The position numbers and the translations under genes are program-made. Positions 52,449 to 61,815 of a stretch of DNA of 64,000 nt are shown piece by piece (position 1 is the stretch's first letter; the number at the start of each line of letters is the position of its first letter). The notes under the pieces were generated by a model. It was not told the origin of the DNA, did not search any database, and worked only from the letters and a program-made list of their open reading frames with translations. This DNA is from Chitinophaga parva (lineage in GTDB: Bacteria; Bacteroidota; Bacteroidia; Chitinophagales; Chitinophagaceae): assembly GCF_003071345.1 (NCBI RefSeq), contig NZ_QCYK01000003.1, forward strand, positions 62,001 to 126,000, written 5' to 3'.

Positions 52449-53399
52449 CTAGATCTTGCGCAGCTGTACGGACTTCACAAAATGGTCTTTTCCTTTTTCC
52501 AGGATAAGGTTAGCGCGGTAGCGGGTGGGCCGTATGTTCTCTACCAGGTTGGGTTTGTTGATGGTGTTCCAGATATAAGTAGCCATCTGCACACTTTCCT
52601 CATCACTGAGGCTGGCGTAGCGGTGAAAGAAGGAGTCTTCATCCTGGAAAGCCGTGGCCCGCAGGCGTTTGAAGCGTTCTATATACCACTGGCGCAGGTC
52701 GTGCTCCTTGGCATCCACGTAAATAGAAAAGTCAAAAAAGTCGGATACGAACACGGCGTCTTCCCGTTCCGGGCGCTGCTTCACCTGCAGCACGTTAATG
52801 CCTTCCACGATCACGATGTCCGGCGATTCCACCCATTGGCGCTGGCCGGGCAGCACATCATATTCCAGGTGGGAGTACACAGGCGCAGACACGCGTTCCC
52901 GGCCGCTTTTCACCTCTGCCAGGAAGTGCATGAGGCCGCGTATATCATAGCTTTCAGGAAATCCTTTCCGGTTCATGAGCTGGCGGGATTCCAGCACGCT
53001 GTTGGGGTACAGGAAACCATCGGTGGTCACCAGGTCTACCCGTGGATGGTCTGGCCAGGCGCTGAGCAGCCGTTGCAGCACGCGTGCCGTGGTACTTTTG
53101 CCCACGGCCACGCTGCCGGCAATGCCTATAATGTAAGGGACCTTGTGCACCGTACTACCCAGGAATGAACTGGTAGCGGCATACAGTTCCTGTGCAGCTT
53201 TCACGTAAAAATTAATAAGCCTCGACAATGGCACATACACTTCCGTAATCTCCTTGATATTCAGTGGCTCATTCATTCCCCGCAGGGCATCCATATCCTG
53301 TTCAAAAACGTGGAGCATCGCATCATCGCTTCTCCTAGCCCAGTCTACCCGATCAATGGTCTGGTAAGGAGAATAACGCGCAGTTTTCTCAAAAGTCAT
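52449..53399 (-). CDS. coaA: Type I pantothenate kinase
   Basis: A 316-residue P-loop kinase phosphorylating pantothenate, the first step of coenzyme A synthesis. Walker A is [17 protein letters not shown] at about residue 90, then [33 protein letters not shown], and [10 protein letters not shown], with a C-terminal FSIYVDA and a WYIERF region. The N-terminal start ([15 protein letters not shown]) and total length match bacterial CoaA (E. coli 316). It stands in a minus-strand run with aldehyde dehydrogenase upstream. Confidence 0.95.
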   Translation of the reverse strand: MTFEKTARYSPYQTIDRVDWARRSDDAMLHVFEQDMDALRGMNEPLNIKEITEVYVPLSRLINFYVKAAQELYAATSSFLGSTVHKVPYIIGIAGSVAVGKSTTARVLQRLLSAWPDHPRVDLVTTDGFLYPNSVLESRQLMNRKGFPESYDIRGLMHFLAEVKSGRERVSAPVYSHLEYDVLPGQRQWVESPDIVIVEGINVLQVKQRPEREDAVFVSDFFDFSIYVDAKEHDLRQWYIERFKRLRATAFQDEDSFFHRYASLSDEESVQMATYIWNTINKPNLVENIRPTRYRANLILEKGKDHFVKSVQLRKI

Positions 53400-53462
53400 A
53401 GCAGTTGCTTGTTGCGGGCGTAAAGGTAGTTTTTAAAGTTGTACAATGCATGGATTGGTCCC

Positions 53463-53491
53463 ATGTCTTAGGTCCTAGGTCCTAAGACATT
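53463..53491. repeat. YTAGGTC heptamer element after aldehyde dehydrogenase gene
   Basis: ATGTCTTAGG and CCTAAGACAT frame TCCTAGGT to make a near-perfect palindrome that directly touches the stop codon at 53492. It contains about three heptamer units and could fold as a hairpin. Confidence 0.75.
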
Positions 53492-54844
53492 TTATTCTAT
53501 CCACACTGTCTTCACATTCAGGAACTCGTGCATGCCTTCCAGGGACAATTCACGGCCGTAGCCGGATTCCTTGATGCCGCCAAAGGGCACGCGGGCGTCT
53601 GAGCGCATCAGGGTGTTTACAAACACGCTGCCGCTCTGGATCTTGGTGGCCAGGTGCCGGGCCTTTTCAAAATCCTGGGTCCAGAGGGAGGCGCCCAGGC
53701 CAAACTGGGAATCATTGGCCAGGGCAATGGCTTCCTGCTCCGTAGCTGCCGCGGTGATAACGGCCAGGGGGCCAAAGGTTTCCTCGGAAAAGGCCACCAT
53801 GCCGGGATGTACGCCGGTAAGCAGGGCCGGGGTGAAGTTGCAGCCATTTACGGCGCCGCCCATGTCCAGGTGGGCGCCGGCGGCGATGGTCTGGTCCATT
53901 TGTTTTTTGAGGCCTTCGGCCAGGTCGGGGCGGGCCATAGGGCCAATGTCTGTCTGTTCGTGAAAAGGATCGCCCTGTACTTTTTGCGCTAGGATGGTTT
54001 TTACTTTTGCCGTGAAAGCCTCCACCACAGGGGCTTCCACGATCCAGCGCTTGGCGGCTATACAGCTTTGCCCCGCATTTTGCATGCGGCCCTGCACCGC
54101 GGTGGCGGCAGCCTTATCCAGGTCTGCATCGCGGAGCACAATGAACGGGTCGCTGCCGCCCAGTTCCAGTACGCTTTTCTTAATGTACTTACCAGCCAGG
54201 GCGCCTACGCTGCGGCCCGCCGGTGTGCTGCCGGTAAGGGTTACACCCTGTATACGCGCATCGGCAATGATGGGCGCTATGTGGTCGGAAGAGACCAGCA
54301 GGGCCTGGAAGGTGTGCTCCGGGAAGCCGCCTTCGCGGAAAATGGCTTCCAGGGCCAGGGCGCAGCCACTTACGTTGCTGGCATGTTTGAGCACCCCGGT
54401 ATTGCCGGCCAGCAGGTTAGGAATGGCAAAGCGGAACACCTGCCAGAAGGGGAAGTTCCAGGGCATAATGGCCAGGATGGTGCCTTTGGGCTCGTAATGC
54501 ACGTAGCTGGCGCGGGCGCCGGTTGTAATGATGCGGGGTTCCAGCATTTCTGCCGCATGGTCTGCATAAAACAGGGCGGAGTCTGCGCATTTGTTCACTT
54601 CCGCTTTGGCTTCCTTCAGGGTTTTGCCCATTTCCCGGGTAATGAGCGTGCCGTATGCTGTTGCTTTGTCTTTCAGGTGCTGTGCGGTGGCCCGCATCCA
54701 GTTGCAGCGCTGCTCCAGGGTGGTTTGCTGCAGGGCGGTGTAGGCCTGGGCGGCCCGGGCCAGCCTGGCTTCTACCTGGGCAGGGCTGTAAGACTGGTAC
54801 TCCGCCACGGTTTCCCCGTTGAAGGGATAGATGCTCTTGAACAT
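53492..54844 (-). CDS. NAD(P)-dependent aldehyde dehydrogenase (succinate-semialdehyde type)
   Basis: A 450-residue aldehyde dehydrogenase close to the YneI/Sad type that oxidises succinate semialdehyde to succinate. Visible: the cofactor region (TILAIMPWNFPFWQVFRFAI), GVTLTGSTPAGRSVG, the general-base Glu in KSVLELGGSDPFIVL, and the nucleophilic Cys in NAGQSCIAAKRWI. The C-terminal SEETFGPLAVI and FGGIKESGYGREL motifs are intact. The length is typical of the short SSADH subgroup. Substrate range is inferred from the family only. Confidence 0.88.
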   Translation of the reverse strand: MFKSIYPFNGETVAEYQSYSPAQVEARLARAAQAYTALQQTTLEQRCNWMRATAQHLKDKATAYGTLITREMGKTLKEAKAEVNKCADSALFYADHAAEMLEPRIITTGARASYVHYEPKGTILAIMPWNFPFWQVFRFAIPNLLAGNTGVLKHASNVSGCALALEAIFREGGFPEHTFQALLVSSDHIAPIIADARIQGVTLTGSTPAGRSVGALAGKYIKKSVLELGGSDPFIVLRDADLDKAAATAVQGRMQNAGQSCIAAKRWIVEAPVVEAFTAKVKTILAQKVQGDPFHEQTDIGPMARPDLAEGLKKQMDQTIAAGAHLDMGGAVNGCNFTPALLTGVHPGMVAFSEETFGPLAVITAAATEQEAIALANDSQFGLGASLWTQDFEKARHLATKIQSGSVFVNTLMRSDARVPFGGIKESGYGRELSLEGMHEFLNVKTVWIE

Positions 54845-55023
54845 GGTTGTCTTTTTTAAACGTGGTCAATGATCATGCCCGGTAAATGTACGCCGGCGCG
54901 CGGACCTGCAAAGCTTTTTTGCACAGTTATGTGCCGGTGGTCTGGCAGGAATTGTCTTATAATTGACACCCATTTTACTACAATATCGCCAGAAGATCCC
55001 AGGTATGCCCGGGTTGAATTGCC

Positions 55024-55031
55024 TAATTTTG
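55024..55031 (+). promoter_or_regulatory. -7 box of the MFS gene
   Basis: TAATTTTG, 38 bp before ATG 55070; a good TAnnTTTG match without an obvious -33 element. Confidence 0.45.
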
Positions 55032-55069
55032 TACCGGGAAAACCGACAACTGAAAAAGACAACTGAAAA

Positions 55070-56245
55070 ATGGCACTTAGAAAATCGACTATTCTTATCA
55101 TGGCCGCCTGCACGGGCCTTATCGTAGCAAATATTTATTACAACCAGCCTTTGTTGAAGCTCATTGCGGAAGACTTTCACATTACCGAAAGTGAAGCAGG
55201 ACAGGTGTCTTTCTTCACGCAGATCGGGTATGCCATGGGCCTGCTGTTTTGTGTGCCCCTGGGCGATATGCTGGAACGCAAAAAGCAGATCATTTTCATG
55301 GGCATTTTCTCCGTGGTGGCGCTGGTAGTATCTGCCGTGGCGCAAAGCCCGGCCCTGCTCAAAATAGCCGGCTTTTTCATTGGGTTTACTTCCATCATTC
55401 CCCAGCTCATTATTCCCATGGCCGCGCACCTGGCCGATCCTAAAGACCGCGGCAGCGTGATTGGCACTATCATGAGCGGGTTGCTGATCGGTATCCTGTT
55501 ATCCCGCACCCTGAGCGGTTTTGTGGGCCGGTACCTGGGCTGGCAGGCCATGTTTGGCATCGCGGCCGGCATCACGGCGGCCATGGTATTGCTGATGGCG
55601 CTCACCTTTCCCAGCAGCAAGCCGCATTACGATAAAACCTACGGTCATCTCATGCGCTCCCTGCTCCATCTTATCCAGCGGGAGCCGTTGCTGCGCGAAG
55701 CTACGGCTATCAGCGTATGCAGCTTTGCGATGTTTGGTCTTTTCTGGACCACGCTTACTTTCCTGCTGTCCGCGCCGCCGTACAATTACAGCAGTGACCT
55801 CATAGGTTCCATGGGCCTGGCCGCCGCTGCCGGCGCGCTTTGTGCACCGCTCATTGGTAAACTGGCGGATAGCAGGAGCCCCCGCATTGCTGTGGGGTAT
55901 GGCATTGGCTTCGTGTTCCTGGGCTTTGCCTTGTTCTATTTCTTCAGCACCCACATCATCGCCATCATCATCGGTATTATTTTCATAGACCTGGGCCAGC
56001 AAAGCATCCACGTGTCTAACCAGACCCGTATTTACGCGCTGCATCCCGAAGCGCGCAACCGCCTCAACACCGTGTACATGACGTGTGCATTTATTGGCAC
56101 GGCTGCGGGTTCTGCCATTGGCCTGGCCGTATGGCCCGTTGGCCACTGGCCGGCCGTTTGCCTTGCAGCGGTGGTGCTCATGGGCATTGCATTGGCGGTG
56201 TACGTATTGACGTATAAGAAAGACGTAGTGCTGGAGGCGGCTTAA
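55070..56245 (+). CDS. MFS transporter (drug-efflux-like)
   Basis: A 391-residue major facilitator with twelve hydrophobic segments. The loop 2-3 motif is visible (GDMLERKKQIIFMG), and a repeat in the second half is GKLADSRSPRIAVG. Early features YYNQPLLKLIAEDFHI and QIGYAMGLLFCVPLGD match the YgaY/Ynfm-type subgroup of putative efflux permeases. Substrate unknown; no regulator gene sits next to it. ATG 55070 (MALRKSTILIM) gives a short cytoplasmic tail before helix 1. Confidence 0.88.
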   Translation: MALRKSTILIMAACTGLIVANIYYNQPLLKLIAEDFHITESEAGQVSFFTQIGYAMGLLFCVPLGDMLERKKQIIFMGIFSVVALVVSAVAQSPALLKIAGFFIGFTSIIPQLIIPMAAHLADPKDRGSVIGTIMSGLLIGILLSRTLSGFVGRYLGWQAMFGIAAGITAAMVLLMALTFPSSKPHYDKTYGHLMRSLLHLIQREPLLREATAISVCSFAMFGLFWTTLTFLLSAPPYNYSSDLIGSMGLAAAAGALCAPLIGKLADSRSPRIAVGYGIGFVFLGFALFYFFSTHIIAIIIGIIFIDLGQQSIHVSNQTRIYALHPEARNRLNTVYMTCAFIGTAAGSAIGLAVWPVGHWPAVCLAAVVLMGIALAVYVLTYKKDVVLEAA

Positions 56246-56253
56246 ACAATGGT

Positions 56254-56964
56254 TTATAAATACTGCCTTCTCCATGCCAGCACCTGCACCCCGGGGGAAT
56301 AACGCACCTGCAGCGTACCGGGCAGTATCAGTTCATGCAACCAGCCATATTGCTGGTGCATGTCTGTGATCTCCAGTGATTGCAGGGGCCATGCCTGGTG
56401 GTGGATGTCGTACCGGGCCAGGCGTTTGCCGTGCTCATAATACAGGCAGTAGCGTTCTGTAAGCCATTGATCGGCAGGCGTGGATGTCAGGATGTTGCCG
56501 GTTTGATAGGTAAGGTCAAAGTGGTGACGGGCGGTTGCGTTGTCCAGGCTCACAAAGCCGGGCCGGCGCTGCATGGGCGCGTAAGTATAGGGCAGGCCGG
56601 AAATGGCACGGGCCAGTGTTACGGCCAGTTTGCCAGAACCTTCCATGCTTAGGAAATACACACCGGGTCTACCATCCCGGGTTACATAGGTGCGCACATT
56701 GGCCTCGTAGAAATCAGATACCGGCGCCAGGGCGGGCGCAAAGCGGGGCCGGATGCGCTGCATGTCAAAAAATACATAAGACACCCAGTGCAGGCCCTCC
56801 AGAAGGTCCGGTTCCAGGCCGGGGGGCAGGAGGGCACTGAGTTTGGCGGCATCTGCCTGCCAGTGCAGGAAGATCACGCGGTTCCATTCCTGGTAGTAGA
56901 TCCAGGGCCCTCCGGGCAATGGGTAGGGCCGGTGCACGGTGGCATTGAGTAGTGGATGTGACAT
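56254..56964 (-). CDS. DUF2071 (YqjF-like) family protein
   Basis: A 236-residue soluble protein of the DUF2071/YqjF family, beta-rich with an acetoacetate-decarboxylase-like core. Signatures: WIYYQEWNRVIFLHW, LSALLPPGLEPDLLEG, WVSYVFFDMQRIRPRF, SDFYEANVRTYV and GVYFLSMEGSGKLAV. The biochemical role is unknown. It converges with the MFS gene (8 bp between stops) and is followed upstream by pyk, from which a terminator separates it. Confidence 0.85.
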   Translation of the reverse strand: MSHPLLNATVHRPYPLPGGPWIYYQEWNRVIFLHWQADAAKLSALLPPGLEPDLLEGLHWVSYVFFDMQRIRPRFAPALAPVSDFYEANVRTYVTRDGRPGVYFLSMEGSGKLAVTLARAISGLPYTYAPMQRRPGFVSLDNATARHHFDLTYQTGNILTSTPADQWLTERYCLYYEHGKRLARYDIHHQAWPLQSLEITDMHQQYGWLHELILPGTLQVRYSPGVQVLAWRRQYL

Positions 56965-56982
56965 GGAAAGGAAACTTACAAA

Positions 56983-57014
56983 AAAAGCGCCGCAGTAACC
57001 ACTGCGGCGCTTTT
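56983..57014 (-). terminator. Intrinsic terminator of pfkA-pyk
   Basis: AAAAGCGCCGCAGT pairs perfectly with ACTGCGGCGCTTTT over AACC, with A and T runs on both sides. It lies 24 bp after the pyk stop. Confidence 0.94.
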
Positions 57015-57037
57015 AAAAAAATATAATACCGTAAGGA

Positions 57038-58528
57038 TTACTGTACCCGTGTGATCTTCAGCACATTGGTAGGCAGGTGCTCTTCTACCGGGGTAGAGCC
57101 GGTGTTCACAGCTACATCGCCGGCCTTCAGGAAACCGCGTTCCTTCAGGATGTTGAGCTGGTCCCTGATGATGGTATCCAGGGCGGGTTCTTCTGCATAA
57201 TAGAAGGCACGTACGCCCCAGCTCAGGCTCAGCTGGTTTACCAGGGTCTTTTCCTTGGTAAAGATGTACAGCGGGGATTTGGGACGGTAGCTGCTCAGCA
57301 TAAAGCCGGTGTAGCCGCTCTGCGTCATACCGATCAGGGCCTCCGCGTCCAGGTCTTCCGCGATCTTGGCGGCGTTGTAGCACAGCGCATCGCTCAGGAA
57401 GGTGGGAGAGTGGCGGTGGGGGATCAGGTTACGGTTATAGATAATGTCTTCTTTTTCTACTTCCTTGATGATCTTTACCATGGTTTCAATTACCAGGGTG
57501 GGGTGCTGGCCGGTGGCGGTCTCGCCGCTCAGCATCACGGCGTCAGCGCCTTCCAGTACGGCATTGGCCACGTCGGTGATCTCACTGCGGTTCGGGCGGC
57601 TGCGGTCTATCATGCTTTCCATCATCTGGGTAGCTACGATCACAGGCTTGGCGCGGTGGATACATTTGCGGATAATATCTTTCTGGATCATGGGGATCTG
57701 CTCTACGGGCAGTTCCACACCGAGGTCGCCGCGGGCGATCATCACACCATCACTTTCCCAGATAATTTCTTTGAGGTTGCGGATGGCTTCGGGTTTCTCG
57801 ATTTTGGAGATCACCTTGATCTTGGAGTTGCGCTCTTTCAGGCGGGAACGCAGCAGCAGCAGGTCTTTCACCTCACGTACAAAGGACAGGGCCACCCAGT
57901 CGCATTCGTTGTCGATGATGAACTGCAGGTCCACTTCATCCTTTTCGGTGAGGGCTGGCAGGGATACCTGGGTATCCGGCAGGTTGAAGCCTTTTTTGGA
58001 GGAGAGGATACCACCCAGGGATACTTCTGCCTTGATGAGGCCATCCGGGGTGATCTCTTTTACGATGGTTTCAATCTTACCATCATCGATGAGTATTTTC
58101 TGGCCGGGGCGCAGGTCCTTGTCCAGGTCGGGGTACGACACATAGATCAGGTCTTTGGTACCGACTACTTTTTCTTTGGAAGTGAAGGTCAGGATGTCGC
58201 CTTTGTGCAGGGGCAGGGCGTTGTTCTCGATCTCGCCTACGCGCAGTTTGGGGCCCTGGAGGTCTGCCAGAATGGACACGTTGTAGGGTTGTGTCTCATT
58301 GATCTGGCGGATATAACCGATGATGCGTTTTTTGTCTTCGTGGGCGCCGTGGCTGAAGTTGAGGCGGAACACGTTCACGCCGGCCACTACCAGTTCCAGC
58401 ATTTTCTCATAGGTGTCGCAGGCAGGTCCTACTGTTGCAACGATCTTGGTTTTGTGAAAAGCATGCTCGCGGGCCGCTTCGTTGTTCATGTCCTTGTGAT
58501 AATATTTCGACAAGTCGTTTGTGCTCAT
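57038..58528 (-). CDS. pyk: Pyruvate kinase
   Basis: A 496-residue glycolytic enzyme transferring phosphate from phosphoenolpyruvate to ADP. Visible: KIVATVGPACDTYEKM, NVFRLNFSHGAHEDKKR, ILADLQGPKLRVGEI, the barrel residues VISKIEKPEAIRNL, the metal site GVMIARGDLGVELP, ATQMMESMIDRSRPNRSE and DAVMLSGETATGQHP. The C-terminal domain is regulatory. The frame is open to 58564; ATG 58528 (MSTNDLSKYYHKD) is 13 bp past the pfkA stop, so both belong to one operon of lower glycolysis. Confidence 0.96.
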   Translation of the reverse strand: MSTNDLSKYYHKDMNNEAAREHAFHKTKIVATVGPACDTYEKMLELVVAGVNVFRLNFSHGAHEDKKRIIGYIRQINETQPYNVSILADLQGPKLRVGEIENNALPLHKGDILTFTSKEKVVGTKDLIYVSYPDLDKDLRPGQKILIDDGKIETIVKEITPDGLIKAEVSLGGILSSKKGFNLPDTQVSLPALTEKDEVDLQFIIDNECDWVALSFVREVKDLLLLRSRLKERNSKIKVISKIEKPEAIRNLKEIIWESDGVMIARGDLGVELPVEQIPMIQKDIIRKCIHRAKPVIVATQMMESMIDRSRPNRSEITDVANAVLEGADAVMLSGETATGQHPTLVIETMVKIIKEVEKEDIIYNRNLIPHRHSPTFLSDALCYNAAKIAEDLDAEALIGMTQSGYTGFMLSSYRPKSPLYIFTKEKTLVNQLSLSWGVRAFYYAEEPALDTIIRDQLNILKERGFLKAGDVAVNTGSTPVEEHLPTNVLKITRVQ

Positions 58529-58541
58529 AGTTTCAGGTATT

Positions 58542-59522
58542 TTAACTCGCAAGTATTTTAACAATCTTAAACCATTCAGGATCTATCTCTTGTTTGGCTT
58601 TTACAGCCTTATCAAGGGGGGTGTAAGCAACTTTGTCGTTCACAATACCGATCATCACGTTGTGAATGCCTTCCAGCAGGGCGTCTACCGCGGCGTAGCC
58701 CATGCGGCTGGCCAGGATACGGTCCATGGTGGTAGGGTTGCCGCCGCGCTGGATATGGCCCAGGATGCACACTTTCGTGTCCAGCTGGGGGCACTGTTCG
58801 CGCACGCGTTTCGCCAGCCCGTTTGCACCGCCGGCCTCGTGGCCTTCCGCCACCACAATGAGGTTCACCATCTTTTTGCGGCGCTCATTGGCCTGCAGGT
58901 CGTTGATAATATCCTCTACTGAAGTGGTGTGCTCGGGAACCAGGATGTTTTCCGCACCGGTAGCAATGCCGCTGTGCAAGGCCAGGTAGCCCGCATCGCG
59001 TCCCATTACCTCGATGATGAAAAGACGGTCGTGTGCGTCGGCCGTATCGCGGATCTTGTCGATCGCTTCCACAGCGGTGTTTACCGCCGTATCAAATCCA
59101 ATGGTAAAATCGGTGCCGGCAATATCTTTATCGATGGTGCCCGGCAAGCCGATGCAAGGTATGTCAAATTCCTGGCTCAATTTCATGGCGCCGTTGAAAC
59201 TGCCGTCGCCACCTACTACTACCAGTCCGTCAATATTTCTGTTCTTTAAATTTTCGTACGCTTTCTTGCGACCTTCATATTCGTAGAACTCCATGCAGCG
59301 TGCCGTTTTCAGGATGGTTCCGCCGCGCTGGATGATATTGGCCACCGATTTGGATTCCATCGGGAAAATGTCGTCAGTTAAAAGGCCACGGTAACCATAC
59401 ATCACGCCGTACACGTTCAGGTCGTGATAAATGCCTGTTCTTACCACCGCGCGCACCGCCGCATTCATGCCGGGCGCGTCGCCACCAGAGGTAAGCACAG
59501 CAATATTGTTCACTTTTTTCAT
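58542..59522 (-). CDS. pfkA: ATP-dependent 6-phosphofructokinase
   Basis: A 326-residue enzyme phosphorylating fructose 6-phosphate. Motifs: AVLTSGGDAPGMNAAVRAVVR, GYRGLL, GGTILKTARC, VVGGDGSFNGAMKL, GLPGTIDKDIAGTDFTIG (the catalytic Asp in TIDND-like position reads TIDKD), VIEVMGRDAGYLALHSGI and LGHIQRGGNPTTMDR. The Gly at the GGDGS position marks ATP rather than pyrophosphate use. It is the first gene of the pfkA-pyk operon and is divergent from the prolyl oligopeptidase gene. Confidence 0.95.
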   Translation of the reverse strand: MKKVNNIAVLTSGGDAPGMNAAVRAVVRTGIYHDLNVYGVMYGYRGLLTDDIFPMESKSVANIIQRGGTILKTARCMEFYEYEGRKKAYENLKNRNIDGLVVVGGDGSFNGAMKLSQEFDIPCIGLPGTIDKDIAGTDFTIGFDTAVNTAVEAIDKIRDTADAHDRLFIIEVMGRDAGYLALHSGIATGAENILVPEHTTSVEDIINDLQANERRKKMVNLIVVAEGHEAGGANGLAKRVREQCPQLDTKVCILGHIQRGGNPTTMDRILASRMGYAAVDALLEGIHNVMIGIVNDKVAYTPLDKAVKAKQEIDPEWFKIVKILAS

Positions 59523-59657
59523 AGTAAATTGCTAAAAGAATATCACAAGAGCGCACAAAAATAGCATTTTGCAATTGTTTTCGTAATGTTATCTTATGAA
59601 TTACGAGATTTTTTAAATTAATTTAAAGAACTCCTTAAATTTTTAAAAAATGCATGT

Positions 59658-61796
59658 ATGCTAAAAAAAGTTCATCCCTTTTTGCCCCTTTGTTTAATAT
59701 TAAATGTAATAATGACAGATACCGCAGCGGCACAACAACAGCCCACCATCCACTACCCGGAGACCCGGCGCACCGACACCGTAGACCACTATCATGGTAC
59801 CGATATTGCTGATCCCTACCGCTGGCTGGAAGATGACCACAGCGCGGAAACCGCCGCCTGGGTATCCGCCCAGAACCAGCTTACTCAGTCGTACCTGAAC
59901 TATATTCCCTTCCGCAAACAGGTGCACGCGCGCCTGGAGCAGCTGTGGAACTACCCGCGCTACAGTGCCCCCTTCCGCCGCGGGGATTTTTATTACTACT
60001 ATAAAAATGACGGCCTGCAAAACCAGGCCGTACTGATGCGCCAGCGCGGACTGGATGGTGCCCCGGAGGTTTTTATTGATCCCAATCAACTCTCTGCCAC
60101 GGGCACCGTGGCCCTGGGCGGCATCAGCTTTTCCAAAGACCACCGCTATGTGGCCGTCCTGGTGGCCGGCGCCGGGTCCGACTGGCAAACCGCCAAGGTG
60201 ATGGACACCCGGACCGGGCAGGATTTGGCGGACAAGCTGGAATGGATCAAATTCAGCGGCATAGCCTGGCGGGGCAACGGCTTTTACTACAGCCGCTACG
60301 ACGCGCCCACGGAGCAAAGCAAACTATCCGGCAAGAACGAATACCATAAAGTATACTACCATCAACTGGGCGATGCCCAGGAAATGGATGCACTGATCTA
60401 CGTGGATAAAAACCACCCGCTGCGTAACGCCGGCGCTTCCGTAACGGAAGATGAGCGCTTCCTGCTCATCCACACCAGTGAAGGCACCAGTGGCTCCGCC
60501 ATCTGGTACCGCGACCTGCAGGACCCTGCCCAAACGGAGCTGAAACTGCTCATCCCCGGTTTTGACCACGAGCCTTCCGTGATAGATAATGACGGGGATA
60601 AACTGCTGGTGCTCACGAACCACGATGCACCTAATTATAAAGTGGTGCTGGTAGATCCCAAACACCCGGAACAGCAAAACTGGAAAACCATCATCCCGGA
60701 ACAGCAGGAAGTGCTGGGCCACGTGGGCACCGGTGGAGGAAAGCTGTTTGCCTCCTACCTCAAGGATGCCTCCACCCGCGTAATGCAGTATGATTACCAG
60801 GGCAAGCTGGAACACGATATCCAGCTACCAGGCATTGGCACCGCGGACGGTTTTGGGGCGGAAAAAGAAGACAAGGATTTCTACTACACCTTTACGTCTT
60901 TTGTAACACCCGGCACTATTTATCATTATGATATAGCCACTGGCCAATCCACCGTGTACCGCAAGCCGGAAGTGAAGTTCAATCCCGAAGATTATGAAAC
61001 CAAACAGGTGTTTTTCCAGAGCAAGGATGGTACCCGCGTGCCCATGTTCCTTTCCTATAAAAAAGGCCTGGAAATGAAGGGCAACACACCTGTGCTGCTG
61101 TATGGCTACGGAGGCTTCAACATCCCGATGACACCGGCTTTCAGTGTGTCTAACCTCTTCTTCATGGAGCAGGGTGGCATTTACGCAGTGGTGAACCTGC
61201 GCGGAGGAAGTGAATATGGGGAAGCCTGGCACAAGGCAGGCATGCTGGAAAAGAAACAAAACGTGTTTGACGATTTCATCGGCGCGGCCGAATTCCTGGT
61301 AAAACAAAAATATACCAACCCGTCTAAGATAGCCATCCGTGGCGGATCTAACGGGGGCTTGCTGATAGGCGCCTGCATGACCCAGCGCCCGGACCTCTTT
61401 AAAGTGGCCCTGCCGGCGGTAGGGGTGATGGACATGCTGCGCTTCCAGAAATTTACCATTGGCTGGGCATGGGCCACAGAATATGGCAGCAGCGATAAGC
61501 CGGAACAATTCAAATACCTGGTGCAATATTCACCGTTGCACCATTTGAAAAAAGGGGTGCATTACCCCGCCACCCTGGTGACCACGGCAGATCATGACGA
61601 CCGCGTAGTACCCGCCCACTCGTTCAAGTTTGCCGCTACCCTGCAGGCAGACCAGGGCGGCCCGGCGCCGGTGCTCATCCGCATTGAAACCCAGGCAGGC
61701 CATGGTGCCGGTAAGCCCACGTCTAAACTGATAGACGAAGCCACAGATGTATGGTCATTTACCATGTGGAATCTCGGCATGGATTTTAAGCAGTAA
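59658..61796 (+). CDS. Exported prolyl oligopeptidase (S9A)
   Basis: A 712-residue serine peptidase with N-terminal signal (FLPLCLILNVIMTDTAAAQQQ), a seven-bladed propeller (about 75-420) and a C-terminal alpha/beta hydrolase domain. The catalytic Ser564 is in IRGGSNGGLLIG, the Asp in TTADHDDRVVPAHS and the His in ETQAGHGAGKPTSK. It cleaves peptides after proline in the periplasm or at the surface. ATG 59658 is the first start after the divergent pfkA promoter region; the run of A residues before it is typical of this phylum's ribosome-binding sites. Confidence 0.93.
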   Translation: MLKKVHPFLPLCLILNVIMTDTAAAQQQPTIHYPETRRTDTVDHYHGTDIADPYRWLEDDHSAETAAWVSAQNQLTQSYLNYIPFRKQVHARLEQLWNYPRYSAPFRRGDFYYYYKNDGLQNQAVLMRQRGLDGAPEVFIDPNQLSATGTVALGGISFSKDHRYVAVLVAGAGSDWQTAKVMDTRTGQDLADKLEWIKFSGIAWRGNGFYYSRYDAPTEQSKLSGKNEYHKVYYHQLGDAQEMDALIYVDKNHPLRNAGASVTEDERFLLIHTSEGTSGSAIWYRDLQDPAQTELKLLIPGFDHEPSVIDNDGDKLLVLTNHDAPNYKVVLVDPKHPEQQNWKTIIPEQQEVLGHVGTGGGKLFASYLKDASTRVMQYDYQGKLEHDIQLPGIGTADGFGAEKEDKDFYYTFTSFVTPGTIYHYDIATGQSTVYRKPEVKFNPEDYETKQVFFQSKDGTRVPMFLSYKKGLEMKGNTPVLLYGYGGFNIPMTPAFSVSNLFFMEQGGIYAVVNLRGGSEYGEAWHKAGMLEKKQNVFDDFIGAAEFLVKQKYTNPSKIAIRGGSNGGLLIGACMTQRPDLFKVALPAVGVMDMLRFQKFTIGWAWATEYGSSDKPEQFKYLVQYSPLHHLKKGVHYPATLVTTADHDDRVVPAHSFKFAATLQADQGGPAPVLIRIETQAGHGAGKPTSKLIDEATDVWSFTMWNLGMDFKQ

Positions 61797-61815
61797 GCCA
61801 GCAAAAAAACAACGC

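Noticed and set aside
57077..58561. 494-codon plus-strand frame antisense to pyk
   Set aside because: It is the antisense of a well-identified gene with no domain of its own.
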